DNA of 64,000 nt from the NCBI GenBank assembly GCA_025451845.1, contig JANWJS010000020.1:216720-280719 (forward strand). Direction: 5' to 3'. This DNA comes from Steroidobacteraceae bacterium. GTDB taxonomy: Bacteria; Pseudomonadota; Gammaproteobacteria; Steroidobacterales; Steroidobacteraceae. A program made the translations under genes and the position numbers. This document shows positions 17,281-26,073 of the stretch, one piece after another (within the stretch, counting starts at the first letter, position 1; each line of letters opens with the position of its first letter). The notes beneath the pieces are model-generated. The model did no database searches, was not told where the DNA came from, and saw nothing but the letters and a program-made list of their open reading frames with translations.

Positions 17281-18666
17281 ATGGAAACCAGCGTCGTCGT
17301 CCCCGAGTTCATCGACGCGCGGGTCGGTCCGCGCGGCAGTCTGGAGAACCTATCCCAGGCGGAGATCGGCAAGCTGCTCGACTCCGGGCAGGGCGGGCTC
17401 TATCCGCTCTTTCGCAAGTGCGCGCTCGCCGTGCTCAACAGCGGCGCCGACACCGATGACGCCAAGGAGATCTTCGACCGCTACCGCGACTTCGAGATCC
17501 GCATCGTGCGCCACACGTGGAGCGTCAAGCTGGAGGTCCACAACGCTCCGGCCTCGGCTTTCGTCGATGGCCAGATGATCCGCGGCATCAAGGAGCATCT
17601 CTTCGCCGTGCTGCGCGACGTGGTGTTCATCGCGAATGAGATCCTGGCGAGCGGCCGGTTCGATCTCGCCGACTCCGCAGCCATCACCAATGCGGTGTTT
17701 CACGTCCTGCGTAACTCACGCCTGCTCGACTACAAGGCGCGGCCGAATCTGGTCGTGTGCTGGGGCGGGCACTCGATCGGCGCGGAGGAGTACAAGTACA
17801 GCAAGCGCGTCGGCTACGAGATGGGGCTGCGCGGCCTCGATGTCTGCACCGGCTGCGGGCCGGGCGCCATGAAGGGCCCGATGAAGGGCGCCACCATCGG
17901 CCACGCCAAGCAGCGCATCGAGCACGGGCGGTATATCGGCATCACCGAGCCCGGAATCATCGCGGCCGAGCCGCCCAACCCCATCGTGAACCAGCTGGTC
18001 ATCCTGCCGGACATCGAGAAGCGCCTCGAAGCCTTCGTGCGCTTCGCGCATGGCATCGTGGTGTTTCCCGGCGGTGCCGGCACCGCCGAGGAGATCCTCT
18101 ATCTGCTCGGCATCCTTCTCGATCCCGCGAACCAGCAGCAGCCCCTGCCGGTCGTGCTGAGCGGCCCGCGCGAGAGCGCCGCGTACTTCGAGCACATCAG
18201 CCGCTTCATCGCGAGCACGCTGGGTGAAGCGGCGGCGCAGCGCCTGAACGTGATCATCGACGATCCTGCCGAGGTCGGGCGCCGCATGGTGCGCGGCATC
18301 GAGGCGGTGCGCGAGTTTCGCCGCGCGCACAGCGATTCTTACAACTTCAACTGGCTGCTCTCGATCCAGCCGGAGTTCCAGCGACCCTTCGAGGTCACGC
18401 ACGAGTCGATGCGCGCCCTCGAGCTCCATCGTGGCCAGCCGGTGCATCACCTCGCGGCGAATCTGCGCCGCGCCTTCTCCGGAATCGTGACCGGCAACGT
18501 CAAGGAGCACGGCATCCAGGCGATCGAGCGCCGCGGGCCGTACGAGCTCGCCGGCGACCGCGGCATCATGCAGCCGCTCGACGAGCTGCTCGCCGCCTTC
18601 GTCACGCAGCGGCGCATGAAGCTGCCTGGCACCGAATATCGCCCCGTCTACCGCCTCGTAGCCTAG
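17281..18666 (+). CDS. ppnN: PpnN-type nucleotide 5'-monophosphate nucleosidase (LOG fold)
   Basis: A 461-residue protein close to the length of E. coli YgdH/PpnN (454). The central LOG/Rossmann domain has VVCWGGHSIG, CTGCGPGAMKGPMKGA and the catalytic/phosphate loop VVFPGGAGTAEEI; an extra N-terminal domain (residues 1-130) and a C-terminal domain (after about 360) match the three-part PpnN layout. The known enzyme cleaves purine and pyrimidine nucleoside monophosphates into base and ribose 5-phosphate and is stimulated by (p)ppGpp. It begins 2 bp after the transpeptidase stop. Confidence 0.93.
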   Translation: METSVVVPEFIDARVGPRGSLENLSQAEIGKLLDSGQGGLYPLFRKCALAVLNSGADTDDAKEIFDRYRDFEIRIVRHTWSVKLEVHNAPASAFVDGQMIRGIKEHLFAVLRDVVFIANEILASGRFDLADSAAITNAVFHVLRNSRLLDYKARPNLVVCWGGHSIGAEEYKYSKRVGYEMGLRGLDVCTGCGPGAMKGPMKGATIGHAKQRIEHGRYIGITEPGIIAAEPPNPIVNQLVILPDIEKRLEAFVRFAHGIVVFPGGAGTAEEILYLLGILLDPANQQQPLPVVLSGPRESAAYFEHISRFIASTLGEAAAQRLNVIIDDPAEVGRRMVRGIEAVREFRRAHSDSYNFNWLLSIQPEFQRPFEVTHESMRALELHRGQPVHHLAANLRRAFSGIVTGNVKEHGIQAIERRGPYELAGDRGIMQPLDELLAAFVTQRRMKLPGTEYRPVYRLVA

Positions 18667-18839
18667 CCAGCGGCGAAGCTGTTGCCGCGCACTCCGGCCG
18701 GCGCGTGACATAACGCGCGGCTGCTACATAACGCGCGCCCAATGCGAAAACTGTAGGCAACGGGCGACATGCTTGTGAACCAGTTCCCCGCTTGCCGCGG
18801 CCAAAAGCCGTACGCTGCGGAAAAGGTCAAGGTGCTTTC

Positions 18840-19130
18840 ATGAGCTCAACCGACAGGAGCCGCGGCAACGTGCCCGGCAAGCAGCAAAAGGACCCGCCCT
18901 CCACCGGGCCGGCCACCGCCGGCGCGGCCGAGCCGTACCCGGACTGGCTCGACCGCGTGCAACGCGCGCGCGGGCGCCATGCCGCGATCACGCGCAACCT
19001 CAACACCTGGTCGAGCTACAAGAACTGGGCCGACCGCATGCGAGAGTCCTTTGGGGACGAGGAGCCGCAGGCGGACGCTGCGCCGCGCGGGACGGGGACC
19101 GGGCGCGCGATCAAGTCCCCAAGCCGCTAG
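18840..19130 (+). CDS. Small hypothetical protein
   Basis: Ninety-six residues, hydrophilic, with a disordered N-terminus (Ser, Gly, Pro, Lys) and a possible short helical centre (YPDWLDRVQRARGRHAAITRNLNTW). I do not recognise a family. A ribosome site (AAGGTCAAGG) precedes the ATG. It converges on the ParA-like gene, with 12 bp between the two stops. It could be real, but only codon use and start context support it. Confidence 0.5.
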   Translation: MSSTDRSRGNVPGKQQKDPPSTGPATAGAAEPYPDWLDRVQRARGRHAAITRNLNTWSSYKNWADRMRESFGDEEPQADAAPRGTGTGRAIKSPSR

Positions 19131-19142
19131 CCCCAACCGGCG

Positions 19143-19862
19143 TTACGCGCCGGGCCCGGCGGGCCGAGGGTCAGGAGGGTCCGAACAACCGCCGCAGGCG
19201 ACTTCGGGCCGATGGACCACAGGCTCCAGCCACTCGATCAGCGGCCGCCACTCCTCCAGGTCCTGCCTGACGATATAGGTCTTCATCTCGTGCACGCCGG
19301 TGCCGAGCTCCGCGGCGCGCAGGTAGTTCTGTGAGTCGCGCAGCGTCGCCACGATGGGAATCCCGAGCGTCTGCAGGAAGCGGATGAGTGACTGATAGGT
19401 GAGGGTGTTGCGGCGGATGCGGTTGGCGACGACGCCGATGCGATTGTCATCGCGGCGGATCTTCGCCACCAGCAGCAGGTCGCGGATGCAGCGTGAACAG
19501 GCGTGAATGTCGATATCGGAGGGCAGCACCGGCACGATGATCTTGTTGGCATCACGCGTCAGCTCCGGCAACTCGTTCGCTTCGACGGCCGCCGGCGTGT
19601 CGACGATCACGTGCGTCGAAAAATCCGGCACGCGCAGCTGGAACGTTCGCGTGGTTCGCGGGTCTTTCTCGAACGCGTTGATGAAATGAATCGGCGGCAG
19701 CTCCGGCGGGCGCTTGCGCACCCAGCGGAGGGAGGAGCCTTGCGGATCGAAATCCATCAAAACCGGCTTTTGCTGCCGCGACGCGAAGTAGCTCGCGAGG
19801 TTGGTCGCAATGGTCGTCTTGCCCGAGCCCCCCTTCGGGTTGAGAACGACGATGCGATTCAT
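19143..19862 (-). CDS. ParA/MinD-like P-loop ATPase
   Basis: A 239-residue ATPase. The deviant Walker A is NPKGGSGKTT (residues 8-17), followed by LMDFDPQGSSLRW (switch I) and VIVDTPAAVEANELPEL (Walker B region). The family positions plasmids, chromosomes or protein complexes by cycling on DNA or membranes. No ParB, MinC or obvious cargo gene is adjacent, so this is an orphan; its partner is unknown. The ATG at 19862 is the first codon of the P-loop strand and is secure. The C-terminal 20 residues are Pro/Gly-rich and not family-like. Confidence 0.9.
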   Translation of the reverse strand: MNRIVVLNPKGGSGKTTIATNLASYFASRQQKPVLMDFDPQGSSLRWVRKRPPELPPIHFINAFEKDPRTTRTFQLRVPDFSTHVIVDTPAAVEANELPELTRDANKIIVPVLPSDIDIHACSRCIRDLLLVAKIRRDDNRIGVVANRIRRNTLTYQSLIRFLQTLGIPIVATLRDSQNYLRAAELGTGVHEMKTYIVRQDLEEWRPLIEWLEPVVHRPEVACGGCSDPPDPRPAGPGA

Positions 19863-20015
19863 GCTGGCACTATTTTTTCTGAACGCGCACTGAACGGACC
19901 GGGGCCAAGCCTACGCACCGCCCTGCGGTCCCGCAAGCCGGGCAGGTCGCAAGTCTGGCCGATTGTGAAACTCCGCACGACAACACCCGGCTGCGCCGGG
20001 TAGAGTTGGGTCGGC

Positions 20016-20249
20016 ATGGAATTCCTTCTGCATTTTTGGGACGAGCTGGACGATGCGGCGGGTGCCTGTCGCCACGTCGCGACCACTGCGATCGCAGAGG
20101 CTGCGGCCCTGTCGACGCCGCTCCTCGCCTGGGGCTCCGCGCTCGGTGTCGGGCTGCTCGCCCCGCAGCTTCGGGTCAATGCCGCGCTTCTCGCCGGCAG
20201 CGTCACCTGCCTCGAGCTCTACCGCCGCCTGCTGCGCCTGCCGGGCTGA
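20016..20249 (+). CDS. Small hypothetical protein, possibly membrane-associated
   Basis: Seventy-seven residues beginning MEFLLHFWDELDD, with one hydrophobic stretch (ALSTPLLAWGSALGVGLLAP, residues 34-53). It is divergent from the ParA-like gene across 153 bp and has a modest ribosome site. No family is recognised; I think it is real because of its start context and hydrophobic segment, but it could be chance. Confidence 0.5.
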   Translation: MEFLLHFWDELDDAAGACRHVATTAIAEAAALSTPLLAWGSALGVGLLAPQLRVNAALLAGSVTCLELYRRLLRLPG

Positions 20250-20320
20250 GGCCCGTCGCGCGGACAGTCTCGCGCGCTCTTGAAAAACGAGCGCCGCTCC
20301 CCTAAACAGCGTACTCCAGA

Positions 20321-20400
20321 GGCCGTGCCACTCACCGTCCCTGGCGGCGGGGCCCCCGGCCCGCGCATCCGTGCGCGAGTGGCCGGCCGGAGCGAGGACC
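20321..20400 (-). repeat. Dispersed repeat family A, copy 3 (inverted, diverged)
   Basis: Read on the minus strand this 80-bp stretch matches the units at 1327 and 1436: GCGCACGGATGCGCGGGCC, GGGGGCCCCGCC, CCAGGGA and GTGAGTGGCACGGCC are shared, with scattered substitutions. The GAGGACAC/GTGTCCTC hairpin end is largely lost. It sits immediately upstream of htpG. Confidence 0.75.
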
Positions 20401-20419
20401 CTTAGAGCGGAGCGCCAGC

Positions 20420-22339
20420 ATGTCGAGTCCCGATCACGTCACGCCTTCTACGGCCGACCGGCAGACACACGGGTTTCAGGCCGAGGTCCGCGAGCTGCTG
20501 AAGCTCATGATCCATTCCCTGTACAGCCACAGGGAGATCTTCCTGCGCGAGCTCATCTCCAACGCCTCGGACGCCAACGACCGGCTGCGCTTCGCGGCCA
20601 TTGGCGAGCCCGCGCTGCTGGCGAGCGACCCGGAGCTCGAGATTCGCGTGGAAGCGGACCAGGCCGCGGGCACGCTCAGCATCACCGACAACGGCATCGG
20701 CATGACGCGCGAGGAGGCGGTGGCCAACCTCGGCACCATCGCGCGCTCCGGCACCGCGGAGTTCTTTCGCGGCCTCTCCGGGGATCAGCAGAAGGACTCG
20801 CAGCTCATCGGGCAGTTCGGCGTCGGCTTTTACTCGGCGTTCATCGTGGCGGACCGCGTGGAGGTGCTGTCACGCCAGGCCGGGCTCCCCGCGGAAAGCG
20901 GCGTGCACTGGGAATCGAGCGCTGACGGTGAGTTCACCGTGGGGACTGTGACGCGCCCGCAGCGCGGCACGACGGTCAAGCTGCACTTGAAGCCCGAGGC
21001 GAAGGAGTTCGCCGATCCGTTTCGTCTGCGCGCCCTGATTCGCCGCTATTCCGACCACATTGCCTTCCCGGTGCGGATGCGCAAAGAAGGCGAAGCGTCG
21101 CTGGAATTCGAAGCCGTCAACCAGGCTAAGGCGCTGTGGACGCGACCGCGCGCGGAAATCACGGATGAGGAATATCGCCAGTTCTACCAGCATCTCGCGC
21201 ACGACTTCACCGACCCCCTCGCCTGGAGTCACAACCGCGTAGAGGGCAAGCGCGAGTACACCAGCCTGCTGTACCTTCCGGGGCGGGCCCCGTTCGATCT
21301 GTGGCAACGGGATGCCGCTCATGGACTGAAGCTTTACGTGCGGCGCGTCTTCATCATGGACGACGCGGAGCAGTTCCTTCCGACCTATCTACGCTTCGTC
21401 AAAGGCGTCGTCGATTCGAGCGATCTGCCCCTCAACGTCTCGCGCGAGCTCCTGCAACAGGAGCCGGAGGTCGAGGCGATCCGTAGCGGCCTCACCAAGC
21501 GCGTCCTCGACATGCTGACGAAGCTCGTCAAGGAGGAGCCGGAGAAGTACGCCGGCTTCTGGAAGGAGTTCGGCGCGGTGCTGAAGGAAGGGGTGGCACA
21601 GGATGCGGCCAATCGGCCCACGCTGCTGCAGCTCATGAGATTCGCCAGCACCCACGATGCCGGCAACGAGCCTGTGGTGAGCCTGGCGCAGTACGCGGAG
21701 CGGATGAAGCCGGGTCAGGACAAGATCTATTACATCACCGCCGAGAGCGCCGCGGCGGCGCGTGCCAGCCCTTATATCGAGCGGCTGGCGCAACGAGGGC
21801 TGGAAGTGTTGCTGCTTTCCGAGCGCATCGACGAGTGGGTGATGGGACAGATCGATGCCTTCGAGGGCAAGCACTTCAAGGACGCCGCGCGCGGCGACCT
21901 CGAGCTCGGGACGCTCGAGAGCGAAGCCGACCGCAAGCGCCACGACGAGGAGTTGAAGGAAAGCAAGGGGCTGCTCAAGCGGGTGAAGGACGCGATCGGC
22001 GACCGGGTCCTCGAGGTGCGGGTCAGCTCGCGCCTGGCCGACTCGCCGGCGTGTCTGGTGCTGGGCGAGCACGATCTCGGGGCCGGCATGCGCAAGATTC
22101 TCGCGGCCGCGGGCCAGCAGGTTCCGGAATCCAAGCCGATACTCGAGCTCAATGTGGGGCACCCGCTGGTGAAGCATCTCGAGGGCCTCGCCGACAGCGA
22201 GCGCTTCAAGGAGCTGTCGCTCCTCCTCTTCGAGCAGGCGGAGCTCGCGGAAGGCAGCCAGCTCGGCAACCCGGCCGAGTTCGTCCAGCGCCTCAATCGG
22301 CTTCTCGTGGAGCTCACCGCCGCGCAATCGGCGTCATGA
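20420..22339 (+). CDS. htpG: Molecular chaperone HtpG (Hsp90)
   Basis: A 639-residue Hsp90. The N-terminal GHKL ATPase motifs are clear: [17 protein letters not shown] (N box), [21 protein letters not shown] (G1) and [15 protein letters not shown] (G2). The middle domain has [20 protein letters not shown] and [14 protein letters not shown] (catalytic Arg), and the C-terminal dimerisation domain follows. It is an ATP-dependent cytoplasmic chaperone. It overlaps the downstream hydrolase by the ATGA tetranucleotide. The usual HtpG N-terminus (TxGFQAEV) fits the ATG at 20420. A family A repeat lies directly upstream. Confidence 0.97.
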   Translation: MSSPDHVTPSTADRQTHGFQAEVRELLKLMIHSLYSHREIFLRELISNASDANDRLRFAAIGEPALLASDPELEIRVEADQAAGTLSITDNGIGMTREEAVANLGTIARSGTAEFFRGLSGDQQKDSQLIGQFGVGFYSAFIVADRVEVLSRQAGLPAESGVHWESSADGEFTVGTVTRPQRGTTVKLHLKPEAKEFADPFRLRALIRRYSDHIAFPVRMRKEGEASLEFEAVNQAKALWTRPRAEITDEEYRQFYQHLAHDFTDPLAWSHNRVEGKREYTSLLYLPGRAPFDLWQRDAAHGLKLYVRRVFIMDDAEQFLPTYLRFVKGVVDSSDLPLNVSRELLQQEPEVEAIRSGLTKRVLDMLTKLVKEEPEKYAGFWKEFGAVLKEGVAQDAANRPTLLQLMRFASTHDAGNEPVVSLAQYAERMKPGQDKIYYITAESAAAARASPYIERLAQRGLEVLLLSERIDEWVMGQIDAFEGKHFKDAARGDLELGTLESEADRKRHDEELKESKGLLKRVKDAIGDRVLEVRVSSRLADSPACLVLGEHDLGAGMRKILAAAGQQVPESKPILELNVGHPLVKHLEGLADSERFKELSLLLFEQAELAEGSQLGNPAEFVQRLNRLLVELTAAQSAS

Positions 22340-23049
22340 AACCGCCGCGCGCGGAGCGCGTCAGGATTGCCGGTCCCACTGGCGATATCGAGGCGCTCGT
22401 CGAGACGCCGGCTGAGGACGGTACCACTGACGGCGCGCGGTTCGGTGTGGCTTGCCATCCTCACCCTCTCTACGGCGGTACGCTCGACAACAAGGTTGTC
22501 TACACACTGGCACGGGCCTTCGTAGAACTGGGCGTCCCTGCCATCCGCTTCAACTTCCGCGGCGTTGGCGCCAGTGCCGGCAGCTACGACGGGGGCCGCG
22601 GCGAGACCGCGGATGCGCTCGCCGTGGTTGAGTACGGCCGCCAGCGCTGGCCGGGCGCCTCGTTGTGGCTGGCGGGATTCTCATTCGGAGGTGCCGTTGC
22701 AGTGGGCGCGGCAGCACAGGCTCGGCCGGAAAAGCTGGTCACGGTCGCGCCGGGCATCACCCGCGTCGCGATGGACGGCGTTGACTCACCCGCATGTCCC
22801 TGGCTCATCGTACAGGGCGATGCCGACGATGTAATCGAGCCGGCCGCGGTGCTCGAGTGGGCGGGACGGCAGTCCAGGGCGCCCGACGTGCGCCTGCTGC
22901 CCGGGGCCGGGCACTTCTTCCACGGGCGGCTGCACGAGCTGCGTGCGGTGGTCCTGGAGTTCCTGGGGCCCCAAAAGAACCCCGTGCAACTGCAAGTCGG
23001 TGAGCGTCCCGAGGCCGTCCCCGGAACGCGAGGTCAAGAGCGGTCCTAG
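22336..23049 (+). CDS. Alpha/beta hydrolase (YsgA/PHB-depolymerase-like small hydrolase)
   Basis: A 237-residue hydrolase: [16 protein letters not shown] (residues 38-53), [16 protein letters not shown] (oxyanion region) and a nucleophile elbow GFSFGG at about residue 114; the catalytic Asp is likely in [12 protein letters not shown] and His in GAGHFFHG. The true start is the ATG at 22336, overlapping the htpG stop by 4 bp; the frame is open further upstream inside htpG but that is not coding. The family includes broad esterases of unassigned substrate. The C-terminal 25 residues look degenerate and run into a repeat fragment. Confidence 0.85.
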   Translation: MKPPRAERVRIAGPTGDIEALVETPAEDGTTDGARFGVACHPHPLYGGTLDNKVVYTLARAFVELGVPAIRFNFRGVGASAGSYDGGRGETADALAVVEYGRQRWPGASLWLAGFSFGGAVAVGAAAQARPEKLVTVAPGITRVAMDGVDSPACPWLIVQGDADDVIEPAAVLEWAGRQSRAPDVRLLPGAGHFFHGRLHELRAVVLEFLGPQKNPVQLQVGERPEAVPGTRGQERS

Positions 23050-23053
23050 GGCC

Positions 23054-23090
23054 GCGCTGGCGCAAGTCGCCGGGAGCGATTTGCGCCAAT
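23054..23090. repeat. Fragment of REP-like repeat family B
   Basis: CGCCGGGAGCGATTTGCGCCAAT here matches the end of the copy at 34532-34640 (CGCCGGGAGCGATTGGCGCCAAT) with one difference. Only the 3' tail of the element is present, just after the hydrolase stop. Confidence 0.6.
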
Positions 23091-23097
23091 CAAAAAT

Positions 23098-23135
23098 AAA
23101 GCCCGAAGGACCGTCGAGCGGCCGCTTCGGGCTTT
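23098..23135. terminator. Bidirectional Rho-independent terminator
   Basis: Ten-bp stem AAAGCCCGAA / TTCGGGCTTT with an 18-nt GC-rich loop. Reading the minus strand, it is followed by ATTTTTG, so it ends the HU gene; the TTT on the plus side would also stop the htpG operon. Confidence 0.85.
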
Positions 23136-23159
23136 GGAAATCCTAGCAAGCTCGATCGA

Positions 23160-23474
23160 TTACGAGTTCACCATCGCCTTCAGGCTCTTCAACGGCATCA
23201 CGCGGACCTTCTTGCTGGCCGGCTTTGCCTTGAACATCATCTTCTCGCCGGTGAAGGGGTTGATTCCCTCACGGGCCTTCGTCGCGGGCTTCTTCACGAC
23301 CTTCATCTTCAGCAGGCCGGGCATGGTGAACAGACCATTGCTCTTCAGGCTCTTCTTGATCACGCCGCTCAGCGAGTCGAACACGCCGCCGATCTGCTTG
23401 CGCGACAGCCCCGTGTCTTTGGAGATTTGAGTCAGGACTTCCGACTTGGTCGGAGCGCCACCCTTTTTCGCCAT
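23160..23474 (-). CDS. HU/IHF-family DNA-binding protein
   Basis: A 104-residue histone-like protein: MAKKGGAPTKSEVLTQISKDTGLSRKQI at the N-terminus, the beta-arm region FTMPGLLKMKVVKKPATKAREG and the DNA-contacting INPFTGEKM. It bends and compacts DNA. Compared with HU proper (about 90 residues) it has a slightly longer N-terminus and an extended basic tail. A strong GAGGAG ribosome site and a sigma70-like promoter precede it, and the bidirectional terminator at 23098-23135 follows it. Confidence 0.93.
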   Translation of the reverse strand: MAKKGGAPTKSEVLTQISKDTGLSRKQIGGVFDSLSGVIKKSLKSNGLFTMPGLLKMKVVKKPATKAREGINPFTGEKMMFKAKPASKKVRVMPLKSLKAMVNS

Positions 23475-23545
23475 ATTGCGCTACTCCTCGATATTTAATG
23501 GTTTGTGAGCGCGCTGTGCTGCAGTCGCGCTATGAATCGCGGCGG

Positions 23546-23573
23546 AAAATAGCACATGCGCGCGCCTGCGCAA
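23546..23573 (-). promoter_or_regulatory. Predicted sigma70 promoter of the HU gene
   Basis: On the minus strand TTGCGC (-35) and TATTTT (-10) are separated by 16 bp, about 70 bp upstream of the HU start. The rest of the interval up to yggT (23574-23685) has A/T-rich tracts but no gene. Confidence 0.5.
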
Positions 23574-23685
23574 TAGCTTTTTTCGTGCAACCCAGCGCTG
23601 AAATGGCTTTTTTTTAAGGGTTTCCTGCGACTCTCGTTGCGGAGTCGCAGCTAAGCGCTTGGTTTCGAGGGGCGAAGACGCGATC

Positions 23686-24231
23686 TCACCACGCGAAAAA
23701 AGCCGGCCGGGCAAGGAAGTAGAGGATCACTTGGATGGCCAGGCACGCCCAGAGCGGTGACAGGTCGATGCCCGCGACACCGGGAATGATCCTGCGAAAA
23801 GGCCCCAGGACGGGCTCGCAGAGGCTCGCCAGCACGGATTGCAGCGGCGAGTATCCGCCCGGAGCGACCAGGCTGAGCAGCGCGTAGACGATGATCGCCC
23901 AGAAGTAGATCCACAGCACCGCGTACGCGACTGTCAGCACGACCTGCTGAATCCAGATGAGCCCGTCGGCCGGAAAGCTCTCAAACGCGAAGCCCACCGC
24001 AACCAGGATGGAGGCGACGATCGCCACCGCGACGACGGTCGCGGTATCGAGCTTGCGAATCGGCGGCAGGATGCGCCGCAAAGGAATGACGAGCGGATTG
24101 GTCAGGCGGACGATCGCCTGGCAGATCGGGTTGCGAAAATCTGCCCGCACCAACTGCAGCAGCAGGCGCATGAGCACCACGAACAAGGCGAGCGAGAGCA
24201 ACTCGCTGAGGATGATTGCCAGTAGCGTCAT
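23686..24231 (-). CDS. yggT: YggT-family integral membrane protein
   Basis: A 181-residue protein with four to five hydrophobic helices and two YggT repeats; each has the motif seen in NPICQAIVRLTNPLVIPLRRILPP (first) and SLCEPVLGPFRRIIPG (second). The family is widespread and linked to membrane integrity, K+ homeostasis or cell division, without a settled function. It overlaps proC by 4 bp and completes the yggS-proC-yggT order conserved in gammaproteobacteria. Confidence 0.93.
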   Translation of the reverse strand: MTLLAIILSELLSLALFVVLMRLLLQLVRADFRNPICQAIVRLTNPLVIPLRRILPPIRKLDTATVVAVAIVASILVAVGFAFESFPADGLIWIQQVVLTVAYAVLWIYFWAIIVYALLSLVAPGGYSPLQSVLASLCEPVLGPFRRIIPGVAGIDLSPLWACLAIQVILYFLARPAFFAW

Positions 24232-25046
24232 TTCTTGGCCTGCTCCGCGAGCTCCCGGCTGCGGCGTGTCGCCGCCTCGACCGCGCGGCCGATGAGCTCG
24301 TTGAATCCCGCGGCCTGCAGGATGCGCAATGCCGCTTCCGTGGTGCCGCCCTTCGATGTCACTTCCGCACGCAGCCGTGCGAGATCGCCGTCGCCACTTT
24401 GCGCGAGCAGTCCCGCGCCACGCAATGTCGCAATCGATAAACGCAGCGCCGTCTGCGCCGGCAGACCGAGGTCCGCGCCGGCCTTTGCCATCGCTTCCGC
24501 GAAGAGGAAGAAATAAGCGGGGCCGCTACCCGAAAGCGCCGTCACCACATCGAGCGCATCCTCCGTTGCAACCCAGACGACTTCGCCCACGGATTGCATG
24601 ATCTGGGCCGCCAGCGCGCGGCTGGAAGCGTCGACCTCCGGGGGGGCGAACAAGCCGGTCATCCCGGCGCCCACGAGCGCCGGCCTGTTGGGCATGGCGC
24701 GGATGACCGGGACGCCGGCGCCGCACCAGGTCCGCAGCGCTTCGATCCTGACGCCCGCGGCGACCGAGAGAACCACGGGGTGGCGTTGCTGCAGTTCCGT
24801 AGCGAGCGGCGCGAGTACGGTGCCGGCGTGGTAGGGCTTAACGGCGAGCACGACGAGGTTGGCCTTGCGGATGGCGGCGGCATTGTCCGGCGTGGCTGTG
24901 ATCCCGAGTTCCCGGGAGAGCGCCGCGCGGGCGGCGTCCTCGCTTTCGCCGACGGCGATCTGCTCCGGCCGCATGCCGTGGCGCAAGAGACCCCCGATGA
25001 GCGCGCGCCCCATGTTGCCGCCGCCCAGGACCGTCAGCTGTAGCAT
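24228..25046 (-). CDS. proC: Pyrroline-5-carboxylate reductase
   Basis: A 272-residue NAD(P)H enzyme making proline from pyrroline-5-carboxylate. The Rossmann motif LTVLGGGNMGRALIGGLL opens the protein; VLAVKPYHAGTVL and RAMPNRPALVGAGMTGL are typical, and the C-terminal domain has ALSGSGPAYFFLFAEAM with the substrate-binding signature and TSKGGTTEAAL. It lies between yggS (175 bp upstream) and yggT (4-bp overlap). Confidence 0.96.
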   Translation of the reverse strand: MLQLTVLGGGNMGRALIGGLLRHGMRPEQIAVGESEDAARAALSRELGITATPDNAAAIRKANLVVLAVKPYHAGTVLAPLATELQQRHPVVLSVAAGVRIEALRTWCGAGVPVIRAMPNRPALVGAGMTGLFAPPEVDASSRALAAQIMQSVGEVVWVATEDALDVVTALSGSGPAYFFLFAEAMAKAGADLGLPAQTALRLSIATLRGAGLLAQSGDGDLARLRAEVTSKGGTTEAALRILQAAGFNELIGRAVEAATRRSRELAEQAKK

Positions 25047-25122
25047 CGCATCCGACTCGCGTTGCAGGGATCATGGCGCGGCACCGCCGGCACCGAAGCC
25101 GATGGCCGACAAACGCGCAGGA

Positions 25123-25188
25123 GCGTGTTTGAACGACCGAAGGTCCGCCCGAGCGGTGCCGTCCAGCGATGGAGCGGCATAAACACGC
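25123..25188. repeat. Inverted repeat between yggS and proC
   Basis: Eight-bp arms GCGTGTTT (25123) and AAACACGC (25181) enclose about 50 bp of GC-rich sequence in the 175-bp yggS-proC gap. It could form a large hairpin or mark a small inserted element. There is no U-tract. Confidence 0.35.
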
Positions 25189-25221
25189 CCGCAGGCCGGC
25201 TTTTTCCATTGAGGAGAGGGC

Positions 25222-25947
25222 TCATGGCGGGATTGTACCGGGTGGGCTTGCCCCGGCGCGCGGGCCGAAGAGCGCGGTGCCGATCCGCACCAGGGTTGCC
25301 CCTTCCTGGATCGCTGCCTCGAAATCGCCACTCATCCCCATGGACAGTGTGTCGAGACCGAGACTCCCCGCATTCAGGGAGTCCTCGAGCGTCCTGAGCC
25401 TGGCGAACCACTCGCGCTGCTGCCGTGGATCGGTCTCCTCGGGAGGGATGCACATGAGTCCGCGGAGCGCGAGGCGCGGCAGTGCCGCCACGGCGGCCGC
25501 GAGCGCCGGCGCATCCTCGGCCGGCACGCCCCCCTTGGCAGCCTCATCCGCGAGGTTCACCTGGATGCAGACGTTGAGCGCCGGCGCGTGATAGGGGCGC
25601 TGGGCGGCCAACCGCTCGGCGATCTTCAGGCGATCGACACCGTGCACCCAGGCGAAGTGCTCTGCGACCTGGCGCGTCTTGTTGGCCTGCAGGCGTCCGA
25701 CGAAGTGCCAGGTGAGCGGAAGATCATTCAATGCCTCCAGCTTGCCGAGCGCCTCGGCAAGGTAGCTTTCCCCGACTTCGGACACCCCCGCGGCAGCCGC
25801 CGCGCGGATCAGTTCCGGCGGCTGGCCCTTGGAAACCGCGAGGAGTGTGACCGAGTCGACATTCCGACCGGCGGCCAATGCGGCCGCCGCCATCCGGGTC
25901 CGCAGCGCATCGAGGCGCTCCGGTAAATTCTGCGAGGACCTTAACAT
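25222..25947 (-). CDS. yggS: YggS/PLPBP-family pyridoxal-phosphate homeostasis protein
   Basis: A 241-residue single-domain PLP-binding barrel. The PLP lysine is in LLAVSKGQPPELI (about residue 35); VGESYLAEALGKLEAL, WHFVGRLQANKTR and the phosphate-binding GMSGDFEAAIQEGATLVRIGTALFG are all family signatures. It buffers PLP and affects amino-acid pools; it has no known catalysis. The ATG at 25947 was chosen over an in-frame TTG 12 bp upstream. It is divergent from pilT. Confidence 0.95.
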   Translation of the reverse strand: MLRSSQNLPERLDALRTRMAAAALAAGRNVDSVTLLAVSKGQPPELIRAAAAAGVSEVGESYLAEALGKLEALNDLPLTWHFVGRLQANKTRQVAEHFAWVHGVDRLKIAERLAAQRPYHAPALNVCIQVNLADEAAKGGVPAEDAPALAAAVAALPRLALRGLMCIPPEETDPRQQREWFARLRTLEDSLNAGSLGLDTLSMGMSGDFEAAIQEGATLVRIGTALFGPRAGASPPGTIPP

Positions 25948-26073
25948 ATGGACGCCCAAACGCCTCCGTTATACTCCCGGGGGCTGCTCTGAACCCGTCG
26001 TCGCAGGCGGCGGGCCCCTCTGAGACCCGTCGTCACGACTGCGAGCACTCCAGGAAACCCCCAGGAAACCCCC

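Noticed and set aside
22337..23049. Longer form of the alpha/beta hydrolase starting inside htpG (21835)
   Set aside because: The added part is an out-of-frame translation of htpG; the ATGA overlap start is the natural one.
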